The notes beneath the pieces were generated by a model. The model had not been told where the DNA came from and did not search any database. It was given only the letters and a program-made list of their open reading frames with translations. 64,000 bases of DNA from assembly GCF_003573695.1 (NCBI RefSeq), contig NC_039361.1, forward strand, positions 88,492,149 to 88,556,148, in the 5' to 3' direction. Position 1 is the first letter of the stretch. Each line of letters starts with the position of its first letter. The DNA is from Papaver somniferum. Its lineage: Eukaryota > Streptophyta > Magnoliopsida > Ranunculales > Papaveraceae. A program made the position numbers and the translations under genes. Positions 22,517 to 32,512 of the stretch are shown one piece after another.

Positions 22517-22653
22517 AACAAGGCCCAAATGGTTATTATTGCACACGATGTTGAATCATCGATTTCATTGAGCTTGTTGTTTGGCTTCCAGCCTTATGCC
22601 GTAAAAAGAAAATCCCATATGCCACTGTGAAGGGAAAGGCTCGTCTTGGAGCG
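22517..22653 (+). pseudogene. Ribosomal protein L7a (eL8)-like gene fragment
   Basis: An exon-like segment between acceptor GTGCAG and donor GTATGT encodes NKAQMVIIAHDV and, after a small shift, [20 protein letters not shown] followed by VKGKARLGA. This is the conserved L7Ae/L30e core of 60S ribosomal protein L7a. Remnants of a following exon may lie near 22866-22920. It is captured in the same CACTA element as the HSP70 pieces. Confidence 0.8.
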
Positions 22654-23854
22654 GTATGTTACTTCTTTTCTTTGAGTTGATTTTTGCCAATATAAATGAC
22701 CGTTATGAGGAGTATTTTCAGTATTTCATCAGCGTAGGAAATAAGTTGGTTTCTGTTTGCTTACATTAGATCGTACACTAGCTTATGTCATGTGCTGTCT
22801 GGGTCCTCATTCTGCACCGACCTGTGAATTTCCAATTCCCTTTGTTGTCCTTCAACATGATGCAGATACACTCACAACAGCAGTAGTTTCTGAATGTTCA
22901 TGATCAACAACTACTCTGAAACGAAGGTAAGCAAACTTTTTTTGAAAGCTTTCGTCTATAAGTCATAAGCTTATAATGCCAGACCTTGCAGACTAGAATT
23001 TAGCTGATTGAACAATCATTTCATTTACTAGTATATATATCCATGGTGTTCATTATCTTATTCTCAAACTAGAATTGGTTATTATGTTGTTATGCAGGTA
23101 TTTGGGCTTAAGTCAAAAAGCAGTACTCTTGTGATATTTTAACAGCAACTGAATCTACGTATGATTTACTAAGGAAATTGGTTAAGCAAGCGGAGTCTTG
23201 TGATACTCTTGGTGATATTTTAGTTTTTCTTTCCCTGTTTTTCAATGCCTCTGTCAGTTGATACAAACTAGGTCCATCCATTTTTGAACATCAACATAGA
23301 TTGAATATTCTATGTCCGTCACAAAATTTGTTCATTAAGTTACTTGTGATATTTTAGTTTACTTGTGTATCAATTGAAGAATCCTTTCTTTTATCTAGTG
23401 GTGATTCTCAACAATATAGTTTTGTATCGCCATTGTAGTTTGTATATCTGTGTGGATGTTGAATATGGGGAACTGGGTAATTGCAGGGGGAAAATGTGGG
23501 GGAAATGAATTTTGACTAGGTCAATAAACTTAGACTTGCCTTTTTTTGTGGTTGCAAGAAATTATCAACGTCGGCACTCTGTTGCTAAATTAGAACCAGA
23601 ACCAATAGTAACTAGTTCCAGGCAGAGGTATTCCTGTAATTAGAAACATATTAGCAACAGTAGCACGTTGTTGCTAATAAAAAATATAGCAACGCCATCT
23701 GCCTATGCAAATTTCCATTGCTGATCGTGATTAGTAACAGAGATCATGCCGTTGCTAAAGATTACGACACCGTGTTTAGCAACAGCAAAAGCGTGTTGCG
23801 ACCCTGTTTAGCAACAACTATAGCAGGTTGCTAATACCTTAAAATGGTGTAGTG

Positions 23855-24172
23855 TGGTACAGGAAACCGGCATGGAATTATAATTACTCTTCCACGCTGG
23901 AATCTGTAACGGTGTTGTATACCTAAACATTTCAATGTCAGCACCTGTTGTAAAGAAAACTTGCAAAGAAAATATTTCACTAGAAATCTAAACATTTTCA
24001 ACATAAACCAAACAGCTGGATTGTGCTTAAATGTTCTTAATACAGGTATCATAAACCAAAATCAAACCAAACAACTAAAAAGTTAACCTTGAGTTACAAA
24101 CAAAAACAAGTTCAGAATTGTTCAAGACGTAACAACCACCATCCAAATAAATAAACACAACTAAAGAGTTAA
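23855..24172. other. 3' flank of the PMD gene
   Basis: After the CACTA end, the CCGGCAT motif context resumes (GGAAACCGGCATGG at 23860-23875). An A/C-rich stretch follows that matches the flank of the second PMD remnant. No gene is seen. Confidence 0.45.
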
Positions 24173-24361
24173 TCACTTGGTCTTTTGCATCTTTTGGGCC
24201 GATTTCTTCCTCGTTTCCCCGAAGAAATCCTTTGCACTAGAGTCGGTATCTTCAATTCTATCAAGTTTTTCCTCAACTTCCTTCATTTCTTCAAGGGATA
24301 ACACCTCTCCTTCCTGGTACTTGCAACCTAACATCTTCTTCAACTTACCAAGCCGACGCCG
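24173..24361 (-). pseudogene. PMD gene, exon 5
   Basis: The acceptor AACTAG precedes RRRLGKLKKML...; the exon is Lys/Glu-rich (GEVLSLEEMKEVEEKLDRIE) and ends with TGA at 24173-24175. A diverged copy exists at 18520-18648. It is likely helical and charged, outside the PMD core. Confidence 0.6.
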
Positions 24362-24452
24362 CTAGTTTCATACATCAAACATATGATTAGTATATATATG
24401 CTAATATAAGATTATGTGTATATTAAGCGACTAAGCAATTAACAATACTTAC

Positions 24453-25125
24453 TAGCAATCCAACGGTCTTACTAAGTTGGGCCATCGTAGGTGGAGCCTC
24501 TATAGGAGTTGGAACGGGAGGGTTTTCCTGGGGTGGAACCTGAACGTCATCAGGGCACACGACATAAGGATGTGACCATTCCAGGTAATCAGACATGTAT
24601 TCTGCATCAACTTTATCACCGTTTTCCGCAATCTCCCACTTATTAATATCTACCAAACGACGTGGTTCCATTTCCGTCCAATGTGTTGGTTCAGGATTTA
24701 GATCATACTCCACCTGTGACCTATTGGAGTTAAAAAGCACTGAGAAAGGTCAAGAACATAACCTTGAGGAGAGGTCATCTCAAAAGATGGTAATTGTTGA
24801 TATCCAAGTTGTTGCATCACACGTCGAGGATCAGCCATAACATATCCCTTCGGGTGGAACAACAACCCATGGTAAAATGCAACGTTACCAAACCTCAAAC
24901 GTTGGTGGTTTCCTCTAGCCTCCCTGTAAGGTCGAACACAACATCTTTGGTACTCATCGCGTCCAGAGCCAATCTCATATCGATCAACCGACGATTGTTA
25001 CCGGGCTTCGAAATATTGTTAAAGTCGTATCTCTTGGATCTAGGCTCCTCGGGATCGTCAATGTGTGTGATCTTCAAGAAGGAGCAGTCCTTGAACAACG
25101 TTGGGAAGTGTTCATAAGCCCACAC
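24453..25125 (-). pseudogene. PMD gene, exon 4
   Basis: It encodes the C-terminal half of the PMD core: VWAYEHFPTLFKDCSFLKI, then after a frameshift near 24900 ADPRRVMQQLGYQQLPS (family pattern: R.RQ.G..Q..P). After a second shift near 24740 it encodes an acidic, Pro-rich tail with HWTEMEPRRLV. The splice sites TATAG| and |GTAAGT are good. Confidence 0.7.
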
Positions 25126-25238
25126 CTATACCAATGTGGAATGATACATATAAGAATCAGTAAATTTTGTTTCTAAGTTCATGATAAGTGTACATGTGAA
25201 CAATACACATAAGAACATAAGTTTAAAAACAAAATTAC

Positions 25239-25898
25239 CTGCAGTAGAGTGAAATTCCCGACAAATTGGTTTGTTTTAGCCTTAGAGGCCCTTCTCATCT
25301 CCGTCATCAAATGTTTCATTACCACGGTTCCCCAAGAATAGTTATAGACATCTTCCAACGGATCCAAGTACTGAAGGTAGTTTGCACTAACCCTGTTGCC
25401 ACTAGTGTTAGGGAATACCTTAGTGACCAAGATGTATAACAGGTACGCAAAGACTGTATAACGAATTTTCGCAGGGTCCCATCCATACTCCAAACTTCTT
25501 TCCTCTGTTTTTTCAAACTTCTTCTTAAGCAACGTCAGCTTGAATGTCTTTGTCCTACTAGCCTTAGATACATAGAAGCTCTCCACAGAAGTTTTGTAGT
25601 CTCAACCAAACAGCTTTTTAGTCAGAGCGTTCAACTTCGACCATTCTAGGTCCGGAGACTTATCTCTTTCTGCAATTGATTTTCCAATAACATTCAAGCC
25701 TAGAATGTTTAGAGCATTTTCAGGGATGAAGTTTATCTCCCCAAAAGGGAAGTGCATGGTATCAGTTTCACCATGATACCTTTCGACGAAGCAATTGACA
25801 GTCACAGAATCAGGCTTCACATAATTTACAACCAAAGCATATATACCATAATCCCTTACTATTGTTTGGACATCTTCACACACATCCTTCTTATGATC
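25239..25898 (-). pseudogene. PMD gene, exon 3
   Basis: It holds the N-terminal PMD core: TMHFPFGEINFIPENALNIL, then a TGA at 25602-25604 where the family has Trp, then YTVFAYLLYILVTKVFPNTS and YNYSWGTVVMKHLMTEMRR. The frame is unbroken apart from the TGA, so a single G-to-A change inactivated this exon. Confidence 0.8.
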
Positions 25899-25978
25899 CT
25901 ACAATTAGGAGACAATACAATTAAGAAATTTTACATAAATACACAACAATACATATGCACAAGATAAAAAATGCTTAC

Positions 25979-26460
25979 AAAGGTTTGATAGATAGTACGA
26001 GCCCATGAGTCCTTGTATCCAAATAGCATTTTCGGTTCCGGAGCTTCACCCAAAATTCTACCCCTGATCAAGGTCAGGTATCATGTCACCCTTATGAGGA
26101 AGGTGCGAACCTTTAATTTTTACTTTGACTATGCCTTTGGCCTTGCGTCGGTTGTTGACTTGGCCCACCAACTTTGCTTTGGATTGCTAATTGACTTGGA
26201 TGAACCTCATCATCTTCCTCCTCACTTTCCTCTTCATCATGCTCATCGTCCTCAACTGTTCCAGTAGGTTCACGGATTACAAGTCGACTACGGTCACCGC
26301 CACTCTCCCAAATTATCCCTCTTGTATCAGCCCCCAAATGCTTTTTGAGACCTTTGTATTTCCCTCGAGGAGGCAGAGACTGAGGAGTATCAAGACCGTC
26401 CTTCCTTCTACTCTTAATGACAACATCTTTAGTTCCTTTGTTAGCTTCCTTGGCTTTTTC
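25979..26460 (-). pseudogene. PMD gene, exon 2
   Basis: Acceptor GATATAG and donor GTAAGC bound it. The first part is basic, then very acidic (DDEHDEEESEEEDDE). A stop at ~26113 reflects a frameshift, after which KGDMIPDLDQ and the conserved YKDSWARTIYQTF follow. A diverged copy of its end lies at 18745-18800. Confidence 0.6.
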
Positions 26461-26479
26461 CTATATCAAAAGACACACG

Positions 26480-27060
26480 AAATGAATACAAGACAACACA
26501 ATTTCATTCTTAATACCGGCATAGAATCACTAAAACAAAACAGTACCGGGACCAGAAACGACATGGTCATCAAGCAAATATTGTATGTCAGAACACAGTT
26601 CCGGAAATGTACAGTAAATATCGACAATGCCGGTAGTATTTTAGATTGTTCATGGATACAAAATGAACATTACCGACACACACTTAATAGTTCCCTCCAT
26701 GCCGTAACCAAGTACCGGCATAGAATGCTAACCCAAACTAATGCCGGTAATTCCTAGAATGTTCCTGGATACCAAAACTGCACTACCGGCATACGCGAAC
26801 AATTTTAAAGTAATGTCGTAACCCAATTCCGGCATAGTATTCAACTTACTTTGAATGCCCGTACAGAACATTCAGCTTCAGGAGACTCTGAGTTTGGAAA
26901 CAGCATTGTATTCATAATAAAATCAATGTCGTAATCCAATACCGGCACTGCCTTCATTCTAGATTGAATTCCGTAATTGAGTACCGGCGTGGTATTCATA
27001 CAAATTTCAATGCCGGTACTCACTGAAACTCAATTGTTTGAGTTAGGTTTTGCGATTCTA
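26480..27060. repeat. PMD intron 1 with CCGGCAT/TGCCGGT repeats
   Basis: About 15 copies of ACCGGCAT(AG) or ATGCCGGTA in both orientations, spaced ~25-50 bases. It is the same family as in intron 1 of the transposase gene (12860-13500). Confidence 0.65.
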
Positions 27061-27120
27061 ACCTAAACCCATTCCTATAAATCGATTTAAACACTCATAA
27101 AGTAGTACAAAATCACTTAC

Positions 27121-27278
27121 CTTCTCACAGAAGCCATGTTTACGAGAGGTTGATTATCCGAGTTGGATGCTTCCTCTTCTTCTTGATCATGAGCAATCAA
27201 AGCAAGCCTTTCCTGTAATTTCTGTTGAGCAATCGAGTTTGATTTCGATTGGGCATTTGGTTTCTTTCGTGGAGGCAT
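27121..27278 (-). pseudogene. PMD gene, exon 1
   Basis: ATG at 27276-27278 opens MPPRKKPNAQSKSNSIAQQK..., with a basic, possibly nuclear-localising start and then acidic residues. The consensus donor AAG|GTAAGT at 27120 leaves the reading frame one base out relative to exon 2. A weaker donor TCT|GTGAGA nine bases upstream would keep phase. Confidence 0.55.
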
Positions 27279-27319
27279 TGTTATGATTCGGGTAGGTTAA
27301 TCGACAAAAAAATTTTTGA

Positions 27320-27339
27320 ATCGACGATTAATCGTCGAT
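27320..27339. promoter_or_regulatory. 20-bp perfect palindrome upstream of the PMD start
   Basis: ATCGACGATTAATCGTCGAT is identical to its reverse complement and lies 42 bases upstream of the PMD ATG, in its 5' leader. It could be a dimeric protein site or a hairpin; no known motif is recognised. Confidence 0.4.
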
Positions 27340-27579
27340 GGAGAACAGATGAAGAAGAAGATGGAAGAATTTTTTTTTTTTTCAAAAACCTAAATCTAGA
27401 AGAGTGCCGATACTGATTTGAGAATGGGGGATATATGAATTTGGTTTTTTGATTTTAAGTTTTAGTAGAAAGGGTATTATAGTCTTTTCATAATATTTTT
27501 TAATTAACCAAAAGGTATCTTAATATTTTCATACCAAAAAATCACCCCTTAAAAGACACTACTGGTTGGGGGAAGTAAT

Positions 27580-27625
27580 CTATATCCCCCAATTGTTTTT
27601 TATGTCCCCCGATCGCGCGTTCTTA
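27580..27625 (-). repeat. Right terminal inverted repeat of the MULE
   Basis: CTATATCCCCCAATTGTTTT...CGCGCGTTCTT, the inverted counterpart of 12311-12356. The neighbouring 9 bases do not form an obvious direct duplication. Confidence 0.65.
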
Positions 27626-27916
27626 ATAAAATCATGAGGTATATTTAAGATAAGCCAAAAGCAAAGGTAGTTGAGCTACCTCAAAAAATAACTTGAATTT
27701 TTAGGATTTGAACCGAATTCAACCCTCTTCCAATTTTTTTTTTGTTTTATTTTTCTTCTTCACTGATGATTCAAAGTCAAGGTTACAAAGAGTTCAAATA
27801 CATCAAATTTTAAGAACCGAAGTGAAATACCATACAATATCGTACAACATCAAGCATTCTAACAAGAAAAGACTTATAAAAAAAACAAGAAAAGAGAAAG
27901 AACACCTAAATAAGAC
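27626..27916. other. Spacer between MULE and LINE
   Basis: AT-rich sequence with no gene. The LINE poly(A) (as poly-T) begins at 27917, and ACACCTAAATAAGACCTC precedes it as a possible target site; its partner lies outside the visible LINE. Confidence 0.4.
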
Positions 27917-27957
27917 CTCTTTTTTTTTTTTTTTGTAAATAAGACATTGCATAAAAA

Positions 27958-28689
27958 CTAAGACTCGGAACGAGTCACGGTTACAAAAGAAGTAGAGCCA
28001 TCTAATATGGGGATTGAGGAGCTTTCAATATTAGATTTATCTACTAAGAGTTGTTTCCTGCTACAGGCAGGTGGGATTGTATCCCCTTCAATAAAATTGT
28101 TAACATTTTTAACAAATTTGGCTATGTTATCTACCACTTGATTTCCTAGTCTAGGGACAAAGACAAAACCCAAAAAATTGTTACAAAGATGAGCTAATCT
28201 ATGAGCTTCCTGCATATACGCTTTTTCTCTCCAAGATATATCTGCTTTCTGACCATTTATGTAGTTAAAAATGCTTTCACAGTCCCCCTCAATACTGAAA
28301 TTCTTGATCTGCTTTTCATTGGCCCAAGTAGCTGCTTTCCAGACACCTATAGCTTCTGCTTTTTGTGGATCAAGACCTGCTGCAATTCATTCCTTTCCTC
28401 CTTCACAACCTCCTGTTTCATTTCTCAAAATAAAATCATAAGTAGATGGTGAGGAATTATAAATCCAGGTAGCATCAACATTAAACTTTAAGTTTCCAGT
28501 ACTTGGAGCTTTCCATGTAAAACTGTTTTTCTTTCTCTGCTTGATTTTAGGAATATTTCCATCTTTGGTGGACCAAAATTCAATGTGTCGTAAGATTTCT
28601 AAGGTTAAATAAGCATTATCCTTAGTTTTGTTTTCAAAGGTTCTATCACATCTTTCATTCCAAATGAACCACATTTTAGTGAGGAGCAT
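27958..28689 (-). pseudogene. LINE RNase H domain
   Basis: It encodes GNLKFNVDATWIYNSS (first Asp of RNase H), RNETGG, then after shifts ALQEAHRLAHLCNN-type sequence and VPRLGNQVVDNIAKF, the C-terminal Asp region (N..AD in the family; VDN here). Plant L1 elements often carry this RVT_3-type RNase H at the C-terminus. It is broken by frameshifts near 28390 and 28215. Confidence 0.7.
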
Positions 28690-29522
28690 TTATAAAGAGA
28701 TATCCTTCCTAGGGTTAGTCATCCAAGTCTTGCAGAGATCTAAAATTGTTTTAGACTGATCTATGTTCAAAGTCACAGGGTTAGGAGCAGAATTCCAAAT
28801 GGAAACATCATAAGGACAGTGGAATAGTAGATGTTCTGTAATTTCAGTATCATTCTTACACATGGTGAATAGGGGAGACATCTTTTACTTTACCATAAAG
28901 CTTAGCATTAGTAGGCAGAGCATCTTGTAAGCATTTCCATAAAAAGAGTTTAATTCTTTCGGAGATGTTGATTCTCCGGAGAGATCTCCAAAAAGAATCA
29001 GGTAAAGATAAGCTAGTTATGTCCAAATTACAATCATTCAGTTTGTCATATATAGATTTAACAGAAAACTCTCCTGATTTAATTAGTGTCCATCTTAATT
29101 GGTCTTTCCTTAGGTCATGATCTAGATTTCTAAAGATGAATTTGTTTAATTTTATTAGCAATGCTACTAGGAAAGATGGAGTAAATGAGTGTAAAATTCT
29201 AAGAAGAAGTTTCAGAATCAATCAAATCAGATATTGTAATAAGGTTACTGTTACTGGAGTTTTTTAGGTAAAGCAGGTTGTGGGTTAATCCAGGGATCCA
29301 ATTATCTTCCCAAATGTTTATATCTTGGCCATTTCCTACTTTCCATATGCTATATTTTTGAACTAATTCTAGTCCTTGTTTAATGCATCTCCATGTCCAA
29401 AAGATTCTAGAATTAACCTTAGACCTAAAGGGTGATTTTTTTCTGAAATATTTTGGACCCAAAGTTTGGACCCATAAAGCATTCGGTTCTTTTAGAAATC
29501 TCCAAGATACTTTGGCTATCAT
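28690..29522 (-). pseudogene. LINE linker and zf-RVT region
   Basis: Two overlapping broken frames encode KVSWRFLKEPNALWVQTLGP, DINIWEDNWIPG, then SERIKLFLWKCLQDALPT and CKNDTEITEHLLFHCPY. The last is the zf-RVT zinc-binding motif (C...HLLFHC) found after the RT domain in plant L1 elements. A frameshift near 29210 and stops break it. Confidence 0.75.
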
Positions 29523-29552
29523 AGCTAAATTGAATTTTCTAACATATATGAA

Positions 29553-30460
29553 TCATAGACCTCCCTTAAGAACAGGTTTATAAAGGTTAGGAAAATCTTT
29601 GGGGTAAAAAACCCTCCCACCAGCTTCTTTCCCCCACCAAAAGTCTCTATTTATAGCATTTATTTTATTAGTTATTTTTTTAGGAAGAAAGAAACATACC
29701 ATTAGGTAAGAAGGGATACTGGAAAGAACTGCTTTATGGAGCACTGTACAAGGTTGAGCAAGCACCAGATTTTTCCAACCTTTGGATTTAGATTCCATTC
29801 TCTCCGGAATGGGAGTGAAAGTTTTTATTTTTGATTTTTCCATGAATATAGGGGCTCCTAAGTATGGGTCTTTAAGGTTAATATGTTTTATTTTTAGTAA
29901 TTTGGATATCATCCTTTGATGTTTAGGTTCTACTTTCTTACTAAAGAAAACTCCCGATTTTTCAAAGTTTATAACTTGTCCAGAGGCTTTACTAAAGGTT
30001 GCTATTGTGTCTAGTAAATTTATACATTCTACCAAGTCTGCTTTCACAAAAAGGAGGCAGTGGTCAGCAAAAAAGAGATGAGAAATAGGTTCACTTTTAG
30101 GTGTTATTTTAACACCATGAAGGATTTTTTTATGTTCCTGTAGCAGCAAGAGCCTAGAGAAAATTTGCATACAAATAATAAAAAGATAAGGAGAGATTGG
30201 ATCACCCAGTCTAAGGCCTCTAGTAGGTTTAAAGGTTTCTCTAGGACTACCATTCAAAAGAACTGCTATGGAGATTGTTGAAATGCACTGTTCTATTAGT
30301 TTGCACACTTCATCATTAAATCCAAAAGTTTTCAATGCATTTAAAAGGAAATTCCAATTAACTCTATCACAAGCTTTGGACATATCTATTTTAATTCCTA
30401 GACCTCATGTTTTAACCTTTTTCTTTTTAAAAGAATGTATGATCTCCTGAGATACTATGA
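29553..30460 (-). pseudogene. LINE reverse transcriptase, C-terminal part
   Basis: The frame has QISDNIIVSQEIIHSFKKKK, an in-frame stop near 30400, then DMSKACDRVNWNFLL, GLRLGDPISPYLFI and LFFADHCLLFVKAD, followed by thumb-region residues to GFWWGK-like motifs (DFWWGKEAGG). These are the standard L1 RT blocks. The catalytic FADD box reads FADH (His codon at 30060-30062), which should abolish activity. It copies the LINE RNA at nicked target DNA in active elements. Confidence 0.85.
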
Positions 30461-30484
30461 TATTATCAGATATCTGTCTAAAAG

Positions 30485-30489
30485 ATAAG
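30485..30489. repeat. Target site duplication of gypsy element A, left
   Basis: ATAAG immediately before the LTR start TGTGAATACC; identical at 55608-55612. Confidence 0.9.
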
Positions 30490-31415
30490 TGTGAATACCA
30501 ATATTCAGCGGAGCACTTGTCACGATCTTAGTGGACGCATACAAACTTAACTGTATAGCCTTCGCTAGACAGAGAAGCCTGAGTAACAAAGGATACCTTC
30601 GCAGATCTACTTTATCCCGTCCCAAGGAAGGATGCCTCAACGGTTGAGATAAGAAGAGTAAAAGCCTAGTCTACAATGAGGCAGTTGGCGAAGGGACAGA
30701 GTTAGATGACACATCTAATCAGCATTAAATGCACAAATCTCTTATCTACACGCATAATCAAAGCACGTGAAAAGAGAAGGCGTGGAAGAACCCGATTGAC
30801 AGAAGCTGGCGGTGAACGAAGGTACAACCTGTACTAAGGTTGGGAAGTTCCCGAAGGAACATGGGTCAGCTGAGGTGGCAGAGTGCGACTGGAGAAAGCA
30901 TGCGGTGAATGAAGGTACCATTGGTACGAAAGATATATCAGCGAACGATGGATCCATAGGCAGCAAAGATATACCTGGAGTAAAAGGGGCTATAAATACC
31001 AAGCCTCACCAACAAACTAAGGGCATTCAATATCAAGGAGAGAATATCTAGTCTTAAGCTTATACCTATTTAATGTTTGGAACTTAAGTATTCTTGAACT
31101 TGAGTTCTCTCTATTACTTTGGGAAGCATTTAAGATCTCTGTAACCACCATTAAGATCTTTGTAACCACCATACTCAATACAAAACAATCACTCGTTACT
31201 CCATGGACGTAGACGAAAGTCGAACCACGTAATCTCTCGTGTCTCATAATAACTTAGAAGATTTTACATTATATTTTTGTTCTTCGTTATTATTGTGATC
31301 GTGAATACCATTTATTACTAAGCATAACCAGTTCAACAGAGGCATCAATACTACTTAGTATATGATCCTTTGAGCTGTACACATTACGTAGACTACGGGA
31401 AAACGAGTAGTCACA
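30490..31415 (+). repeat. 5' LTR of element A
   Basis: 926 bases, TG..CA ends, TATA box at 30991-30998. It is very similar to 54682-55607 with scattered substitutions and no net length change. Confidence 0.9.
30991..30998 (+). promoter_or_regulatory. TATA box of element A 5' LTR
   Basis: TATAAATA in GGGGCTATAAATACC, 501 bases into the LTR, identical in position to 55183-55190. It is a canonical core promoter for the genomic transcript. Confidence 0.7.
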
Positions 31416-31914
31416 ATTTGGCGCCCACCGTGGGGCGCTCACGAGCTTGACTTTAGACATAGTTTTACCTTTAACTTATGTATCTTCTGAAACGAAGGGA
31501 TCTGTGTTCCAAAACGATGAATCTCACTCTCTAGTGATTTATTCATCTGTTATTTGTGTATGTTTTTGAGTTCATAGCCTCTAAAGACGTACCTTGTTAC
31601 AGATCTACAAAAATTTCACAAAAGCGTAATCACAAATCGCCAAAGTCTTTGTTTTATACTAAAACAACATTTTTTTAACAAGAGCATATTTTAGATCTGA
31701 GAACCTTTGACTGACAGAGGAATCTCAGTGAGATTTTAAGGAAGAAAGATCTTCTAAAGCATTTAATAACCTTGTTTCTTGCGAGATCTGACACCCTTTT
31801 TTTATTGGTTTTCAACATTTTAAGGTTGTATTTTCTAAGGCTGTCATAAACATTTAATACCTGTCTTTCAAAGACATTATTTCAGTCCTTTTTCTAAAAA
31901 AGTTGTTTAGCCGT
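31416..31914 (+). other. Primer binding site and leader of element A
   Basis: ATT then TGGCGCCCACCGTGGGGC (31419-31436) forms the primer binding site region. The rest is an AT-rich untranslated leader, interrupted at 31915 by element B. Confidence 0.7.
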
Positions 31915-32289
31915 TGTTAATACCCAAATTTCGGTTTAGGTCCTACCCGTCCTAGCTATTGCACATGACCTCACAATACCAATAATAGTAAGAGAGAAAG
32001 TTATCTTTTCATTGTACCTTGTCCTTCCTTATATAGGCTTTTCTAAAAAACCCTATTTTTATGACATCATGCCACATGTCCTAAACCTTCTTAATTACCA
32101 TTAATGCCATTCCTTAACATAACCTCTTCCTTCTTTGTTAATTCCTCCTTTGTCCTTCCACCCTTTATGGGTATCTTTTATATGGGCTTGGGTTTAGTCC
32201 CCAAGCTCCTAAGTCTTGACCCAAGTGTTATCCCTACTCTTTGGGGAATCCCCATCCCGCTAAGGGGTGTTATTCTTCATGTATCAACG
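31915..32289 (-). repeat. 3' LTR of element B
   Basis: 375 bases, paired with 43343-43717. A minus-strand TATA box (CCTATATAAGG) lies at 32027-32037. The next bases, read on the minus strand, form the polypurine-like AGTCAGGGGACTAA. Confidence 0.85.
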
Positions 32290-32512
32290 TTAGTCCCCTG
32301 ACTATTGGATTAATCATTGGATGATCTAATAGTCAAAAGATCTTTTGGGGCGTCTCCCTGTGTCCACAACGATCTTTGTTATCTCGTCGGACCCGTGATC
32401 GTGGGCGACATTTCGACTCCTCATCATGCAAAACCTTTCTTCCTTTCAGTTTCCGACGGTTGTCATTCTTACTCATAACTGCCACGTTCGGCCTTGAGAC
32501 CTTCTTATATAT

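Larger units (their letters stand above)
19751..23854. mobile_element. CACTA transposon carrying host gene fragments (Pack-CACTA)
   Basis: The termini CAATACACCATTTTAAGG (19751-19768) and its inverted counterpart ending GGTGTAGTG (23837-23854) match the CACTA pattern with one change in the left end. Subterminal GTTGCTAA/TTAGCAAC motifs cluster just inside both ends (19790-19910 and 23640-23830). The flanking triplets are CGG and TGG, consistent with a 3-bp duplication. The element sits inside a copy of the TGCCGGTAC motif. No CACTA transposase is present, so it is non-autonomous. Inside are HSP70-like and L7a-like gene pieces with introns. Confidence 0.75.
24173..27278 (-). pseudogene. Plant mobile domain (PMD, aminotransferase-like) gene, five exons, broken
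   Basis: Five exons are joined by GT..AG introns: 27278-27121, 26460-25979, 25898-25239, 25125-24453 and 24361-24173. The product has a basic/acidic N-terminus, a PMD core (FPFGEINF, LYILVTKVFPNTSGNRVS, YSWGTVVMKHL, RRVMQQLGYQQLP) and a charged C-terminal tail. PMD proteins in plants include host factors such as MAIN and MAIL1 and many transposon-borne copies; the biochemical role is not settled. Defects are a one-base phase problem at exon 1/2, a frameshift in exon 2 (~26110), an in-frame TGA in place of Trp (25602-25604) and two frameshifts in exon 4. It starts just inside the right terminal repeat, in the position mudrB occupies in MuDR. Confidence 0.75.
12311..27625. mobile_element. MuDR-like MULE with transposase and plant mobile domain genes
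   Basis: Terminal inverted repeats of ~46 bases bound the region (12311-12356 and 27580-27625). A transposase gene starts 215 bases inside the left repeat and a PMD gene starts ~300 bases inside the right repeat; they are transcribed toward each other. This matches MuDR, where mudrA and mudrB converge. Nested inside are a Cassandra TRIM (14911-15612) and a CACTA element (19751-23854); without them the element would be ~10.5 kb. I could not find a clean 9-bp target duplication. A composite of two MULEs is possible, because a second PMD remnant lies at 18520-18800. Confidence 0.65.
27917..30484 (-). mobile_element. L1-type LINE, 3' half (reverse transcriptase end, zinc knuckle, RNase H)
   Basis: The minus-strand order is reverse transcriptase, zf-RVT and RNase H, ending in a poly-T run at 27917-27935 (the poly(A) tail). 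The 5' half lies at 55613-57039; the two are separated by gypsy element A, whose ATAAG duplications flank the break. Many frameshifts and stops are present. Confidence 0.85.
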
